Positions 25,576-35,161 of a DNA stretch of 51,196 nucleotides are shown piece after piece. Below the pieces are notes generated by a model. That model saw only the letters and a program-made list of their open reading frames with translations, did no database searches and had not been told where the DNA came from. The first letter of the stretch is position 1. Every line of letters starts with the position of its first letter. The DNA comes from Bacteroidetes bacterium HGW-Bacteroidetes-17 (GTDB lineage Bacteria > Bacteroidota > Bacteroidia > Bacteroidales > GCA-2711565). The stretch covers positions 1 through 51,196 of the forward strand of contig PHDM01000004.1 of assembly GCA_002840985.1 (NCBI GenBank), written 5' to 3'. Position numbers and translations under genes: made by a program.

Positions 25576-27186
25576 TTAAAATCCGTTTAAATTCATTGTT
25601 ACTGTAGGTATCAAAAGCAGTAGTCCTAATACTATTAAAATAATCATCAGAGGAGTAACCCACTTCACCCATTTCTCATACGGGATTTTAGCTACTCCTA
25701 AAACGCCAATTAAAATTCCGGAGGTTGGGGTAATCATATTGGTAAATCCATCGCCAAACTGGTAGGCCATGATGGTGGCCTGTCGGGAAACGCCGATCAG
25801 GTCAGAAAATGGAGCCATGATAGGCATGGTTAAAGCAGCCTTAGCCGAACCAGACGGAATAAATATATTAATTAAATTCTGAATCCCATACATTACGCTA
25901 ATGGATCCAAACTTGCCCAGGTTATTCATGGATTCGGCAACCGAATACAACATGGAATCAATGATCTTCCCATTTTGAAGGATGATGATAATTCCTCCGG
26001 CCAAGCCCACAACAAAGGCTGCAGATAAAATATCACTGGCTCCATCAATAAAAAGTTTTACAATTTTGTTCGGATTGTAATTCATGGCGATTCCACTGGC
26101 CAATCCCATCACCAAAAACAATGTGGAAATTTCCATGATATACCATTGGTAGCCCATAACTCCAATGATTAGATAGAAAATAGTGAAGATTAATAAATGC
26201 AGGACAAAAAGCTGGGCCGACTTTCGTAAAGACATCACTCCTCCTAAAGCGAATAAAACAGTTAGAATTGGAATGATTGGCCAATTCAGGCTTGAATCTG
26301 CCCCTCCAACACTTAATACCGTCCAAGTATGGGAGAAGCTATAAATTGTCATCACAACTAAAATTCCAATAAAGGTGATCCAGGCTGCTATTGAAGAACG
26401 GCTGCTTGACTCACCGATCCCTACGGCTGCCCTGTCCCTCCACATTTGGTCTTCTTCATAAACCAAAGATTTTTTTGGATTTTTTTTAATTTTAGCTGCA
26501 TAAGTTAAGATAAATCCTATTCCAACAAAATTGATGACAATCCAACAAAAGAATCGATATTCTAATCCTGAGAATAAAGGTACATCCGACAAACCCTGCG
26601 CAATTCCAATGGTAAATGGATTTAGCATGGCACCTGCAAATCCCAATCCTGCCGCAACAAAACAAAGGCATACTCCAACAATAGAATCATAACCCATACT
26701 GATAGCCAAAGGCACAAAAATGATCACAAAGGCAATGGTTTCCTCACTCATCCCAAATACTGCACCCAATGTACTAAACATGAGCATAATCATGGTTAAT
26801 ACTATATTATTTACACCAATGGCTTTTATCAGTTTTACATTTTCCAGTTTCTTGGTAAACTCCAAAAAAGACAAGATCGCAATATCAATAGCTTTACTGG
26901 CATTCATAATCCAGAAAGATCCACCTATGAGCAGTATCAGTGCGATAATATCAGCTTTATCGACAAACCCATCGAAGATGGATGAAAAGATTTGCCAGGT
27001 TTGAGGTTCACTATCGATGTAATGAAATGATCCGGGAACGATCACCGTTTTGCTTGAACCATCCGGTAAAATTTTCTGTTCTCTTTGAAACTCACCACCC
27101 GGAACAAACCATGTACAAATTGCAGCGATAACGATGATATAAAATACGATTACATACGTGTGCGGAATTCTTTTCTTCTTGAGCAT
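25576..27186 (-). CDS. YfcC-family membrane transporter
   Basis: A 536-residue integral membrane protein of the DcuC/YfcC group (anaerobic C4-dicarboxylate carrier-like), with about a dozen hydrophobic segments. Typical sequences are PHTYVIVFYIIVIAAICTWFVPGGEF at the start, GMSEETIAFVIIFVPLA, GFAGAMLNPFTIGIAQG, LINIFIPSGSAKAALTMPIM and TNMITPTSGILIGVLG. Substrates of the family include dicarboxylates and amino acids or peptides, and the sequence does not settle which. The frame is open to an ATG at 27282, but the extension is basic and unlike the family; the ATG at 27186 (MLKKKRIPHTYV) is preferred. The cupin gene follows after one base. Confidence 0.88.
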   Translation of the reverse strand: MLKKKRIPHTYVIVFYIIVIAAICTWFVPGGEFQREQKILPDGSSKTVIVPGSFHYIDSEPQTWQIFSSIFDGFVDKADIIALILLIGGSFWIMNASKAIDIAILSFLEFTKKLENVKLIKAIGVNNIVLTMIMLMFSTLGAVFGMSEETIAFVIIFVPLAISMGYDSIVGVCLCFVAAGLGFAGAMLNPFTIGIAQGLSDVPLFSGLEYRFFCWIVINFVGIGFILTYAAKIKKNPKKSLVYEEDQMWRDRAAVGIGESSSRSSIAAWITFIGILVVMTIYSFSHTWTVLSVGGADSSLNWPIIPILTVLFALGGVMSLRKSAQLFVLHLLIFTIFYLIIGVMGYQWYIMEISTLFLVMGLASGIAMNYNPNKIVKLFIDGASDILSAAFVVGLAGGIIIILQNGKIIDSMLYSVAESMNNLGKFGSISVMYGIQNLINIFIPSGSAKAALTMPIMAPFSDLIGVSRQATIMAYQFGDGFTNMITPTSGILIGVLGVAKIPYEKWVKWVTPLMIILIVLGLLLLIPTVTMNLNGF

Positions 27187-27310
27187 GGTTATTTTTTTAG
27201 GTATGCTAAAATAAGGAAAAATGATTAATGGGTGATGATTAGTTAAATGTAGATTAATTCTATTTTTGTGAATATTATTCATTAATCAATCAAAAATAAT
27301 CATTTAAAAA

Positions 27311-27550
27311 ATGTTCGTAATTTTCGGATTTGGCGATCAACATAAAAAGCAATATCAGTTGACAAAAACTGAGCATTGCTATCATTGCAATAACACCTCC
27401 CGTTGGATCATCACCAAAACAACCGATCATTTCTCATTATTTTTCCTTCCGGTTTTTCCATATAAAACAAAATATTTTTATCATTGTTCAATCTGCAATC
27501 ATGGGAAGGAAATTTCTGAAGAGCAATTCGAACAATTGAAAGATGAATGA
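27311..27550 (+). CDS. Zinc-ribbon protein
   Basis: A 79-residue protein with two Cys-x2-Cys knuckles, CYHC (around residue 23) and CSIC (around residue 60), enough for one zinc ion. A hydrophobic stretch between them (FSLFFLPVFPYKTKYFYHC) resembles the small zinc-ribbon proteins common in Bacteroidota. The function is unknown. It is divergent from the YfcC gene and 73 bases ahead of the DUF4097 gene, with which it may share a transcript. Confidence 0.75.
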   Translation: MFVIFGFGDQHKKQYQLTKTEHCYHCNNTSRWIITKTTDHFSLFFLPVFPYKTKYFYHCSICNHGKEISEEQFEQLKDE

Positions 27551-27623
27551 AATTTATTTTGAAATCAGGTGTAACATTGCCCAGGTTTGATGCGTCAAAT
27601 AGTCGTATCAAAACCAAACCAAA

Positions 27624-28592
27624 ATGAAAAAAGTCATTATCTTTTGCCTATCCCTGTTTTTTATTAGCTCCTCAATTATTGCACAAAACTTCGATTATTC
27701 TTTTAAAGAAGTATTTAAGGTAAATGGCGAAACACAGCTAAAACTGGTAACCAGTGATGGATTTATCCATTTAACCCCTTACGATGGAAATACGGTTGAG
27801 GTCTATTTTATTGTGAGGAAAAACAATCATTTTATCAGAATTGATCGCAATGAACTGGAAAGAGAACTGGATTTAATTGTGGATCAAAGTGGCAATAGAA
27901 TTGAAGTTCGTGTTCGGCATCGCGATCAAAATTGGCGGGATTGGCGAAACCGTCTGGATGTTTCATTCGAAGTGTTCGCACCAAAAAACACTTTAGGTGA
28001 TTTACAAACTTCTGATGGAAGTATTGATATTGGTGGTTTTACCGGCGACCAAATTTGCAAGACAAGTGATGGAAATATCGAGGTTTATAATATCGACGGC
28101 GCTGTATATGCACATACCTCTGATGGGAATATTAAAGCACGTAAAATAATTGGAGAAACAGATCTTAGTACCAGCGATGGTGATATTACAGCAGTTAGCA
28201 TTACAGGAAATACATTTTGTAGGACAAGTGATGGTGATATTTACATAGAAAATGTAGAAGGAAGAACCCAAGTTGGAACTTCAGACGGCTCGATTGAATT
28301 TCACGAATTAAGCGGCTCGTTAAAGGGAAGTACTTCTGATGGAAGCATCAAAGGAGAATTGATCAATTTAAAAGGAGAACTTAAATTAAGCACAAGCGAC
28401 GGGAATATTGATGTGGTTATCCCCGATAATCTTGGGATGGATATTTATCTGAGAGGCGAAAATATTTACACCGAATTTTCAGACTTTTCAGGGAGCAGAG
28501 GCAAACACAAAATTGAAGGCCGCGTTAAAGGAGGCGGGATTCCTGTTAGTCTAACTACTTCGGATGGAAGGGTTTCTTTGAAATCCAGATAA
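27624..28592 (+). CDS. Exported DUF4097-type beta-repeat protein
   Basis: A 322-residue protein with a signal peptide (residues 1-20, SSSIIAQN). Ten TSDG tetrapeptides occur, eight of them evenly spaced about 19-22 residues apart through the middle (QTSDGSI, KTSDGNI, HTSDGNI, STSDGDI and so on). This indicates a beta-solenoid with one turn per repeat, the pattern of the DUF4097/putative adhesin family. A last repeat, TTSDGRVSLKSR, forms the C-terminus. It is probably periplasmic or surface-bound. Family members often occur with anti-sigma or LytTR modules, but none is adjacent here. Confidence 0.85.
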   Translation: MKKVIIFCLSLFFISSSIIAQNFDYSFKEVFKVNGETQLKLVTSDGFIHLTPYDGNTVEVYFIVRKNNHFIRIDRNELERELDLIVDQSGNRIEVRVRHRDQNWRDWRNRLDVSFEVFAPKNTLGDLQTSDGSIDIGGFTGDQICKTSDGNIEVYNIDGAVYAHTSDGNIKARKIIGETDLSTSDGDITAVSITGNTFCRTSDGDIYIENVEGRTQVGTSDGSIEFHELSGSLKGSTSDGSIKGELINLKGELKLSTSDGNIDVVIPDNLGMDIYLRGENIYTEFSDFSGSRGKHKIEGRVKGGGIPVSLTTSDGRVSLKSR

Positions 28593-28622
28593 AAAAAGAA
28601 TCTGATGCTACAATCAATATAT

Positions 28623-28757
28623 AAGGGGCTATCCAAAAAGTAAAGAGTTACTTAAAATAGTCACATCGAGCATAGTCGAGATGTTTGGCCATCAATAGAA
28701 TCAAGATTTCGACAAGCTCAATCTGACTGATTAAAAAGATTTTTTGGACAGCCCCTT
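28623..28757. mobile_element. MITE-like element with 17-base terminal inverted repeats
   Basis: AAGGGGCTATCCAAAAA (28623-28639) and its complement at 28741-28757, with one mismatch, enclose 101 bases. The ends resemble the termini of some transposons (GGGGCTxTCCAAAAAGT). The interior contains the TCGA-rich repeat motifs (CACATCGAG...TCGAGATG, CGACAAGCTC) and no gene. I see no clear target duplication. It lies 5 bases past the stop of the M14 gene and would fold into a hairpin that could end both converging transcripts. Confidence 0.6.
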
Positions 28758-28762
28758 GAATG

Positions 28763-31414
28763 TTACAATTTTGGAAGTAACAAAGAGTTAAACAACAACT
28801 TAAAAGCTCCCTGAGTTGAGGCTCTGAATTGAGGATTAAATCCAAATAAAACAAATTGTCCTTTTCCTTTTTCCAACCAAATCAATGCGCTTTTATTTGC
28901 CAATAATTCTTCCTTTTCAATATATCCACTCATAAAAATTCCTTTTTCAGGAAACGTCCCGATAACCCTTCTATCCATATCGAAACTTGGAACAGAAGTT
29001 TGAAAAACAGGATAACCTCTGAAAAATACTCCTAATTCGGAAGGCATTCCATAGGTCAATGGATGATCTTGCAGCAAATTAATTTTTACAAGTGAACCGG
29101 GGCAATAAAGCCCTGCATTTTTAAGATCAGTACCAATTTCCCTGAATGGAAGACGGAAATCTTCTTTTCCTTCTTTTCCTTTATCAATGGTCAAAGTTGC
29201 ATTAAATAATTCTGTCGATGCTTCCCATGATACGATAATACCTCCTGCATCAACAAATTTCATCAGTTCATTTAATCCATCCTTCTCCATCCCTTTTGCA
29301 TATTCCGGCGGATAACTGGACGGTGAATAACTGCCTCCCGGGGCTGCATATTTGCCGGTCATTAGAATAGATTTGTTATTATTCGGAAAAACAATCACAT
29401 CAAAATTTTCACCAATATTGGCTTTGTCAATTTCATGGGGTTTCAACACTGTATAAGCAATCTTATATTGATCGAAAACATAGCGGGTCCAACCTGCATC
29501 CATATCGTGCATATATGTTTCGATTAAAGCTACTCTCGGATTTTTCAATGCCCTGGTCTTCAAATCAGGCAGTTCTGCTAATAGGGCAGGTTTGACATTT
29601 AATTGGTTATAAAGTTTTACATAGGTATCATCTTTTGTCGAATTTGAATGAATAAGGAAGCTTCCCTTAGGATATGTTTCTCCTTCAAACTCAAAATTCT
29701 CTTCCAGACGTTCAACCTTTTCATTGTGATTTAAAGCAGTAAATGCCATTTTATAACTTTCGTTACTATTGGCACTAAACAATACAGCTTTAAAATCCTT
29801 AACCTCAACTTTTACACTTGCATGATCTTCTAAAAGCAATTCAATTTTAGCCGTCAAATCAATGGATGAGTTAATTTCACTGGATTGAACGCCACGATGT
29901 AGTGGCAATGACCATGTTGTGATATCATACGGTTCGATGATCTCACCATTGGGCGTATAATGTCGCAGTGGAAATTCCTGTGCTTCCAGAACTTCTTTAA
30001 TGAATGCACGGAAAGGCTGCGCCAATGGAACCACAAGATCTCCGGCAATATAATTGGTTCCTTCAATGGTCATATTTTCTTTTAATTTATAAACATTCAC
30101 ACCATGCTCATTTAATAGATGTGCCAGATTAATCAACTCACTGTAATCATGTTGTTTTTGAGGTAAGATATAGTAATAAGGTGCTTCGGTTTTCCCTTTA
30201 TTTACTTCAGTAATTGCCATGTCATTTCTGAATTCCAGAATTTCCTTTCGATAAGTGGATGCTGTTTTTAAGATTGATTTAGTGGATGATATTTCATAGT
30301 TAATCAAATCTCCAAGTCTCCACCATCCACCTGGCCATGGTTCGGGCATGTTAATGCTTTTTTTATATTCAGATAAACCTTTCCCTCCAACGGATAATTC
30401 GTTGGGTTCGATAAAAATTGGGCTTGCAGTTTTCGCACTGGCACCTTCAGTTAATAGGCCAATCACATTTTTCCAGAGGGCAGTTTCGGTAGATCCTGGC
30501 CAATACATATCAAAAATAGTATGTTGACCCACTCCTTTAAGCCCGTCCTTTGTCATGTCTTTTACAAGGTTTGATCCAAACAATCCTACCCAATTCCAAA
30601 TACCTGCATCCACATTTTCAGCAATCGGATCATGTGGTGGGGCGACAAAATACCTGATACCTGTAGAGCCCATTTGATGCTTTTCGACCATCACCTGAGG
30701 ATACCATGTTAAATTATAAATGGCAGCAATAGCAGCATTATCGGATTGCGAAAGGGTGATAAAATCACGATTATTATCATGACCCACATATTTATGATAT
30801 ACTCCGGGCATTGAACTACCTTCATATTTGGTGCCTTTGTATTTTAAATAGTTTTCAACAATCATGTCCATTCCATCAGGATTATGATTTGGAACCATCA
30901 TATAAACCGCATCATCCAACCATTTTAAAACATCCTCATCTTTGCTGGTGATTAATTCATAAGCGATGAGTGGAGATGCCTGAGCCGGACCCACTTCACC
31001 TGAGTGCATTGAAAGAGTTCCCAATACGAAAACCTTTCCATTTTTAATCAATTGGGCCCGTTCTGTTTTGGATAAATCGGCATCCAACGCCAGCTTTTTA
31101 TTGATTTCTTTAAGTTCATCCAGCCTGGCAATATTTTCTGCGGAGGAAAGAAAAGCAATATACATTGGTCTTCCCATGGGCGATTTTCCAATGTCAACCA
31201 ATTTGATTTTATCAGATTGCTCATCAATTTTTTGAAGATAAGAGATTAATTGTTCATAGGTGAAGAGCATTCTATCTGCTCCGGGTTTAAATCCAAAATA
31301 ATCTTCAGGACTTTGTAATTTTGTTTCGGTTTGACCATATAATTTACCGCTACCAGCAACAGCCATGATCAGAAAGATCATCAACATGCTAAATAATTTG
31401 TTAGTGTTTTTCAT
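28763..31414 (-). CDS. Exported M14-family zinc carboxypeptidase
   Basis: An 883-residue protein with a signal peptide (residues 1-27, GSGKLYGQ). Residues about 40-370 are the M14 peptidase domain: the first zinc ligands are in LSMHSGEVGPAQ (HxxE) and the NHNPDGMDM segment is typical. The region from about 640 (RVALIETYMHDMDAGWTRYVF, FDVIVFPNN) looks like a class I glutamine-amidotransferase-like fold, a known companion of large M14 proteins in Bacteroidota. It probably digests peptides in the periplasm or outside. It is a single gene, and a MITE-like hairpin sits at its 3' end. Confidence 0.88.
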   Translation of the reverse strand: MKNTNKLFSMLMIFLIMAVAGSGKLYGQTETKLQSPEDYFGFKPGADRMLFTYEQLISYLQKIDEQSDKIKLVDIGKSPMGRPMYIAFLSSAENIARLDELKEINKKLALDADLSKTERAQLIKNGKVFVLGTLSMHSGEVGPAQASPLIAYELITSKDEDVLKWLDDAVYMMVPNHNPDGMDMIVENYLKYKGTKYEGSSMPGVYHKYVGHDNNRDFITLSQSDNAAIAAIYNLTWYPQVMVEKHQMGSTGIRYFVAPPHDPIAENVDAGIWNWVGLFGSNLVKDMTKDGLKGVGQHTIFDMYWPGSTETALWKNVIGLLTEGASAKTASPIFIEPNELSVGGKGLSEYKKSINMPEPWPGGWWRLGDLINYEISSTKSILKTASTYRKEILEFRNDMAITEVNKGKTEAPYYYILPQKQHDYSELINLAHLLNEHGVNVYKLKENMTIEGTNYIAGDLVVPLAQPFRAFIKEVLEAQEFPLRHYTPNGEIIEPYDITTWSLPLHRGVQSSEINSSIDLTAKIELLLEDHASVKVEVKDFKAVLFSANSNESYKMAFTALNHNEKVERLEENFEFEGETYPKGSFLIHSNSTKDDTYVKLYNQLNVKPALLAELPDLKTRALKNPRVALIETYMHDMDAGWTRYVFDQYKIAYTVLKPHEIDKANIGENFDVIVFPNNNKSILMTGKYAAPGGSYSPSSYPPEYAKGMEKDGLNELMKFVDAGGIIVSWEASTELFNATLTIDKGKEGKEDFRLPFREIGTDLKNAGLYCPGSLVKINLLQDHPLTYGMPSELGVFFRGYPVFQTSVPSFDMDRRVIGTFPEKGIFMSGYIEKEELLANKSALIWLEKGKGQFVLFGFNPQFRASTQGAFKLLFNSLLLPKL

Positions 31415-31657
31415 TTTAAATTGCTTTTATTGAAAAGATTGGGTTTGTTAAATACAATAATAATGAAATTAGCGATGCACCTCTTTGGAAGACTTGATTA
31501 GTTTATGCCAGAGAGGATTAATATCGAGCAATGGATTATTTATCAAGATATGCTTTAAGATATTTTATATCAATTAAATTCACATTGTTAAGGGTCAAAA
31601 ACATCGTCAAAATTTGAAGGCAATAATCCGAATATTGATTTTGTAAATTCGATTTTA

Positions 31658-32107
31658 TTATTTCATCCATTCATAAGTATCGTAATGATCACCAGTCATT
31701 CCCAATGCCTGATAAACTTTCTGAGCTCTTTCGTTTCCGCTGTCAACATACAAACGCATGCCTTTCATCGAATCGTCATGAATTACGTTGTGTTTTATAT
31801 GCAGATACATCTCTTTAAAGATTCCAAGTTTGCGGAATTCGGGTTTCACATAAACTGATTGAAACCAAATAATCGTTCCATTTCGCCAATCGCTCCATTC
31901 GAATGTGTTTAACATTGAGCCTACAACCGCGCCTTTGTATTCAGCAACATAATATATCCCTTTACCCGGGTCGTCAAAAACAGCTCTCACTCCATTTTGC
32001 AATACTTCCAATTCCAGCTCCATTCCTTCCGATTCCATTGCCATGATCAACTGAAAGTCAACAATAAATGGAATATCTGTTTTATTTGCTTCACGAATCT
32101 TAATCAT
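31658..32107 (-). CDS. GNAT-family N-acetyltransferase
   Basis: A 149-residue enzyme with the GNAT fold. The acetyl-CoA-binding region is VYVKPEFRKLGIFKEMYLHI (around residue 95), and the closing strand has LYVDSGNERAQKVYQALGM, the usual asparagine-containing motif. The P-loop form Q/RxxG is RKLGI. The acceptor is unknown. It is a single gene, divergent from purF. Confidence 0.88.
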   Translation of the reverse strand: MIKIREANKTDIPFIVDFQLIMAMESEGMELELEVLQNGVRAVFDDPGKGIYYVAEYKGAVVGSMLNTFEWSDWRNGTIIWFQSVYVKPEFRKLGIFKEMYLHIKHNVIHDDSMKGMRLYVDSGNERAQKVYQALGMTGDHYDTYEWMK

Positions 32108-32175
32108 AATCTCATTTTAAAAGAGCATAAAAATAAAACTTATTCACGAAGGGCAAAAGCATTTTAATAAATGAT

Positions 32176-32183
32176 TATTTTTG
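32176..32183 (+). promoter_or_regulatory. Possible -7 box (TATTTTTG) of purF
   Basis: TATTTTTG fits TAnnTTTG and lies 22 bases before the purF start. No TTG is at the right distance. I see no purine riboswitch or PurR-like site. Confidence 0.35.
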
Positions 32184-32205
32184 TGGTTCATTAAAATTTG
32201 CAATT

Positions 32206-34107
32206 ATGAGTGATGCTATAAAGCATGAATGTGGAATCGCCTTTGTTCGCTTATTGAAACCATTGGAGTTTTATCTGGAAAAATACGGGACCGCATTCTA
32301 TGGTTTTAACAAGCTTTATTTGCTGATGCAGAAGCAACACAACCGCGGCCAGGATGGTGCCGGTATTGCAAATATTAAATTTGATATGCCTCCCGGGCAT
32401 AAGTACATCAACCGAATCCGATCAAATTCACCAACTGCACTTAAGGAGATTTTCGGACAGGTTTATGATCAAATGGAATTGATCAAAAAAACGCATCCTG
32501 CACGATTAAACGACATAGGCTGGCTCAAACAAAATGTGCCTTTCATCAGCGAATTATATATTGGGCACCTTCGCTACGGGACTTTTGGTGGAAATACTCC
32601 CTCATCACTTCATCCATTCATTAGGAGGAATAATTGGAAAACCCGCAATTTGGCCATTGCCGGAAATTTCAATTTGACCAATATGGATCAATTATTTGCA
32701 GAGTTGATTGCGTACGGCCAATCGCCTGTTGAAACTTCAGATACAGTTACCATTTTGGAAAAAATTGGTCATTTTATTGATGAGGAAAATGATAAATTGT
32801 ACCGGAAATTTAAAAATGACGGACATCTTCAAAAAGACATTTCTGAATTAATTGCCAGGGACCTTGATGTGCTAAATATTTTGGGCCGTGCTTCACGCGA
32901 TTGGGATGGTGGCTTTGTAATAACCGGGATGATCGGTCATGGTGATGCATTTGTGATGCGTGACCCTTCAGGTATCAGACCTGCATTCTATTATCATGAT
33001 GATGAAATTGTCATTGCTGCTTCTGAGCGTCCCGTAATTCAAACTGCATTCAATTTACAAACAGATCAAATTAAAGAATTACAACCCGGGCATGCACTCA
33101 TTGTTAAAAAAAATGGCACAACCGGAACTCATCCATATACTGAAGCTTTGCCTAAAAAAGCATGTTCGTTCGAACGAATTTATTTTTCGCGCGGAACGGA
33201 TGAAGATATCTATAAAGAACGAAAAAAACTTGGAAGCTTGCTCACTCCTGCCGTTTTGAAGGCTGTTGACTACAAACTTGATAAAACAGTTTTTTCCTAT
33301 ATCCCAAATACGGCTTCTGTGGCATTCAGGGGATTAATGGAGGAAATGGACAATTTTTGCGACGGTATCAAGACTGAAAAAATCCTTCAACTTGGAAAAG
33401 ATGCCACCCCTGAAAAACTCAAAGAAATATTTAAGTTAAAACCACAAATTGAAAAAGTCGCCGTAAAAGATTTAAAACTCAGAACATTTATCACCCAAGA
33501 TACCCAACGTGATGATTTGGTAGCACACGTTTATGATGTGACCTATGGCACTGTAACTAAAGAAACTGATAACCTGGTTGTAATCGATGATTCGATTGTG
33601 AGGGGAACCACCCTTAAACAAAGCATCCTACGTATCCTTGATCGGTTAAACCCAAAGAAGATTATTGTTGCTTCTTCGGCCCCTCAAATTCGTTATCCAG
33701 ATTGTTACGGGATTGATATGGCTAAACTGAATGATTTTATTGCTTTCAGAGCCGTCATCGAATTGTTGGGCGACACCAGGCAAAATCACATCATCAATGA
33801 AGTTTATAATAAATGTAAGGCTCAGAATAACCTGCCAAAGGAACAGATGGTAAATTATGTGAAAGATATTTACAAACCATTTACAGCGGAACAAATCTCC
33901 GAAAAAATAGCTCAAATGCTTACCCATAAAGACTTAAAGGCTAAGGTTCAGGTAATTTATCAAACCATTGAAGATTTACATGAAGCTATCCCCAATCATT
34001 TGGGAGATTGGTATTTTACCGGAAACTACCCGACTCCCGGAGGAAATCGTGTTGTGAACCGATCATTCATTAATTATATAGAAGGACGTAACGAAAGGGC
34101 GTATTAA
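32206..34107 (+). CDS. purF: Amidophosphoribosyltransferase, long Bacteroidota form
   Basis: A 633-residue enzyme for the first step of purine synthesis, PRPP plus glutamine to phosphoribosylamine. Residues 9-300 are the class II glutaminase: Cys9 in KHECGIA would be the N-terminal nucleophile after removal of eight residues, and HNRGQDGAGIA, LRYGTFG and AGNFNL follow. The phosphoribosyltransferase part has the PRPP loop VVIDDSIVRGTT around residue 460 and SSAPQIRYPDCYGIDMA. It is more than 100 residues longer than E. coli PurF, with an insert in the glutaminase half and an extra tail ending in NYPTPGGNRVVNRSF. This long form is common in Bacteroidota, sometimes as a second copy. Confidence 0.92.
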   Translation: MSDAIKHECGIAFVRLLKPLEFYLEKYGTAFYGFNKLYLLMQKQHNRGQDGAGIANIKFDMPPGHKYINRIRSNSPTALKEIFGQVYDQMELIKKTHPARLNDIGWLKQNVPFISELYIGHLRYGTFGGNTPSSLHPFIRRNNWKTRNLAIAGNFNLTNMDQLFAELIAYGQSPVETSDTVTILEKIGHFIDEENDKLYRKFKNDGHLQKDISELIARDLDVLNILGRASRDWDGGFVITGMIGHGDAFVMRDPSGIRPAFYYHDDEIVIAASERPVIQTAFNLQTDQIKELQPGHALIVKKNGTTGTHPYTEALPKKACSFERIYFSRGTDEDIYKERKKLGSLLTPAVLKAVDYKLDKTVFSYIPNTASVAFRGLMEEMDNFCDGIKTEKILQLGKDATPEKLKEIFKLKPQIEKVAVKDLKLRTFITQDTQRDDLVAHVYDVTYGTVTKETDNLVVIDDSIVRGTTLKQSILRILDRLNPKKIIVASSAPQIRYPDCYGIDMAKLNDFIAFRAVIELLGDTRQNHIINEVYNKCKAQNNLPKEQMVNYVKDIYKPFTAEQISEKIAQMLTHKDLKAKVQVIYQTIEDLHEAIPNHLGDWYFTGNYPTPGGNRVVNRSFINYIEGRNERAY

Positions 34108-34118
34108 GAAATGATGCC

Positions 34119-34214
34119 TGTCATTCCGAGGCCTGCCTGCCAATCAGGCAGGGAGCAACACGACTGATAAATCTCATTTTAGGATGAAGATTCCTCTCTT
34201 CGTTCGGAATGACA
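34119..34214. repeat. Nested inverted repeat (TCATTCCGA family)
   Basis: TGTCATTCCGA (34119-34129) and its exact complement (34204-34214) bound a 96-base unit. Nested inside is a perfect 8-base hairpin, CCTGCCTG with CAGGCAGG (34132-34152). It lies between the converging purF and HIT genes. The inner hairpin recurs at 42373-42392. Confidence 0.75.
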
Positions 34215-34238
34215 AAAAGTATTAAAAAAAGATTTGAA

Positions 34239-34643
34239 TTAATTTTTTATTAAAAAAGCTGTCAAAATCCTTTTCGCAATTTCAGCCATTTGTTCAGTAC
34301 TTAATTTTAATTTATCCCCATTAAAATTAATTTCATTACCCTCGATTAAAGGAATAAGGTGAATATGAGCATGAGGGACATCCAAGCCATAAACAACAAC
34401 ACCTATCCTTTTCGAAGGAATAACCGCTGAAATGGCTTTTGATACTTTTTTGGAAAAAATGTGCAAAGCTCCTAAATACTGATCGTCCAAATCAAAAATA
34501 TAATCAACTTCCTGCTTCGGGACCACAAGCGTATGACCTTTTGATAAAGGATTAATATCAAGAAAGGCATAAAAATGCTCATCTTCGGCCACTTTATAAG
34601 AAGGAATTTCGCCCTTAATAATTTTGGTAAAAATGGATGACAT
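34239..34643 (-). CDS. HIT-family nucleotide hydrolase
   Basis: A 134-residue histidine-triad protein with the catalytic motif HAHIHLIPL near residue 95 and the family opening SIFTKIIKGEIPSYKVAEDEHFYAFLDINPLSKGHTLVVPK. Members hydrolyse nucleoside phosphoramidates or dinucleotides such as AMP-lysine; the true substrate is unknown. It follows greA by 17 bases and is probably co-transcribed with it. Confidence 0.93.
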   Translation of the reverse strand: MSSIFTKIIKGEIPSYKVAEDEHFYAFLDINPLSKGHTLVVPKQEVDYIFDLDDQYLGALHIFSKKVSKAISAVIPSKRIGVVVYGLDVPHAHIHLIPLIEGNEINFNGDKLKLSTEQMAEIAKRILTAFLIKN

Positions 34644-34660
34644 AATTCTAAGTTTAAAAA

Positions 34661-35134
34661 TTATCTGGAAATCTCAAGAATTTCAAATATAATATTGCCT
34701 GCAGGAACTGAAATTTGAGCCTGTTCACCTACACTTTTTCCCAATAAACCTTTAGCGATCGGTGAATTAACAGAGAGTTTGCCACTTTTTAAATCTGCTT
34801 CCTTTTCAGGAACAAGTACGTAGGACATTTCTGCATTATTTTGCAAATTTCTAAGTCTTACTTTTGATAGGATCAACACTTTTGAATTGTCCAACTTTGA
34901 TTCGTCAATAATGCGAACATTGCTGATCATCTCCTGCAATTTAGAAATTTTAAGTTCCAGCATGCCTTGGGCATTTTTTGCCGCATCATATTCCGCATTT
35001 TCAGATAAATCGCCCTTATCCCTTGCTTCCGCAATTTGTTTGGATATTGAAGGTCGTTCAATCATCATTAGTTGCTCCAACTCATTTTTTAATTTTTGCA
35101 ACCCTTCCTCTGTATAATACCTAATGTCTGACAT
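34661..35134 (-). CDS. greA: Transcription elongation factor GreA
   Basis: A 157-residue factor that stimulates RNA cleavage by backtracked RNA polymerase. The N-terminal coiled coil includes YYTEEGLQKLKNELEQL and the tip motif RDKGDLSENAEYDAAKNAQ, with the acidic residues that act in cleavage. The C-terminal FKBP-like domain ends SPIAKGLLGKSVGEQAQISVPAG. Length is normal. It is the first gene of a greA-HIT pair, with a hairpin just upstream in the leader. Confidence 0.95.
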   Translation of the reverse strand: MSDIRYYTEEGLQKLKNELEQLMMIERPSISKQIAEARDKGDLSENAEYDAAKNAQGMLELKISKLQEMISNVRIIDESKLDNSKVLILSKVRLRNLQNNAEMSYVLVPEKEADLKSGKLSVNSPIAKGLLGKSVGEQAQISVPAGNIIFEILEISR

Positions 35135-35161
35135 AATTTCATTTTTTGTAAGCAGATAAAA

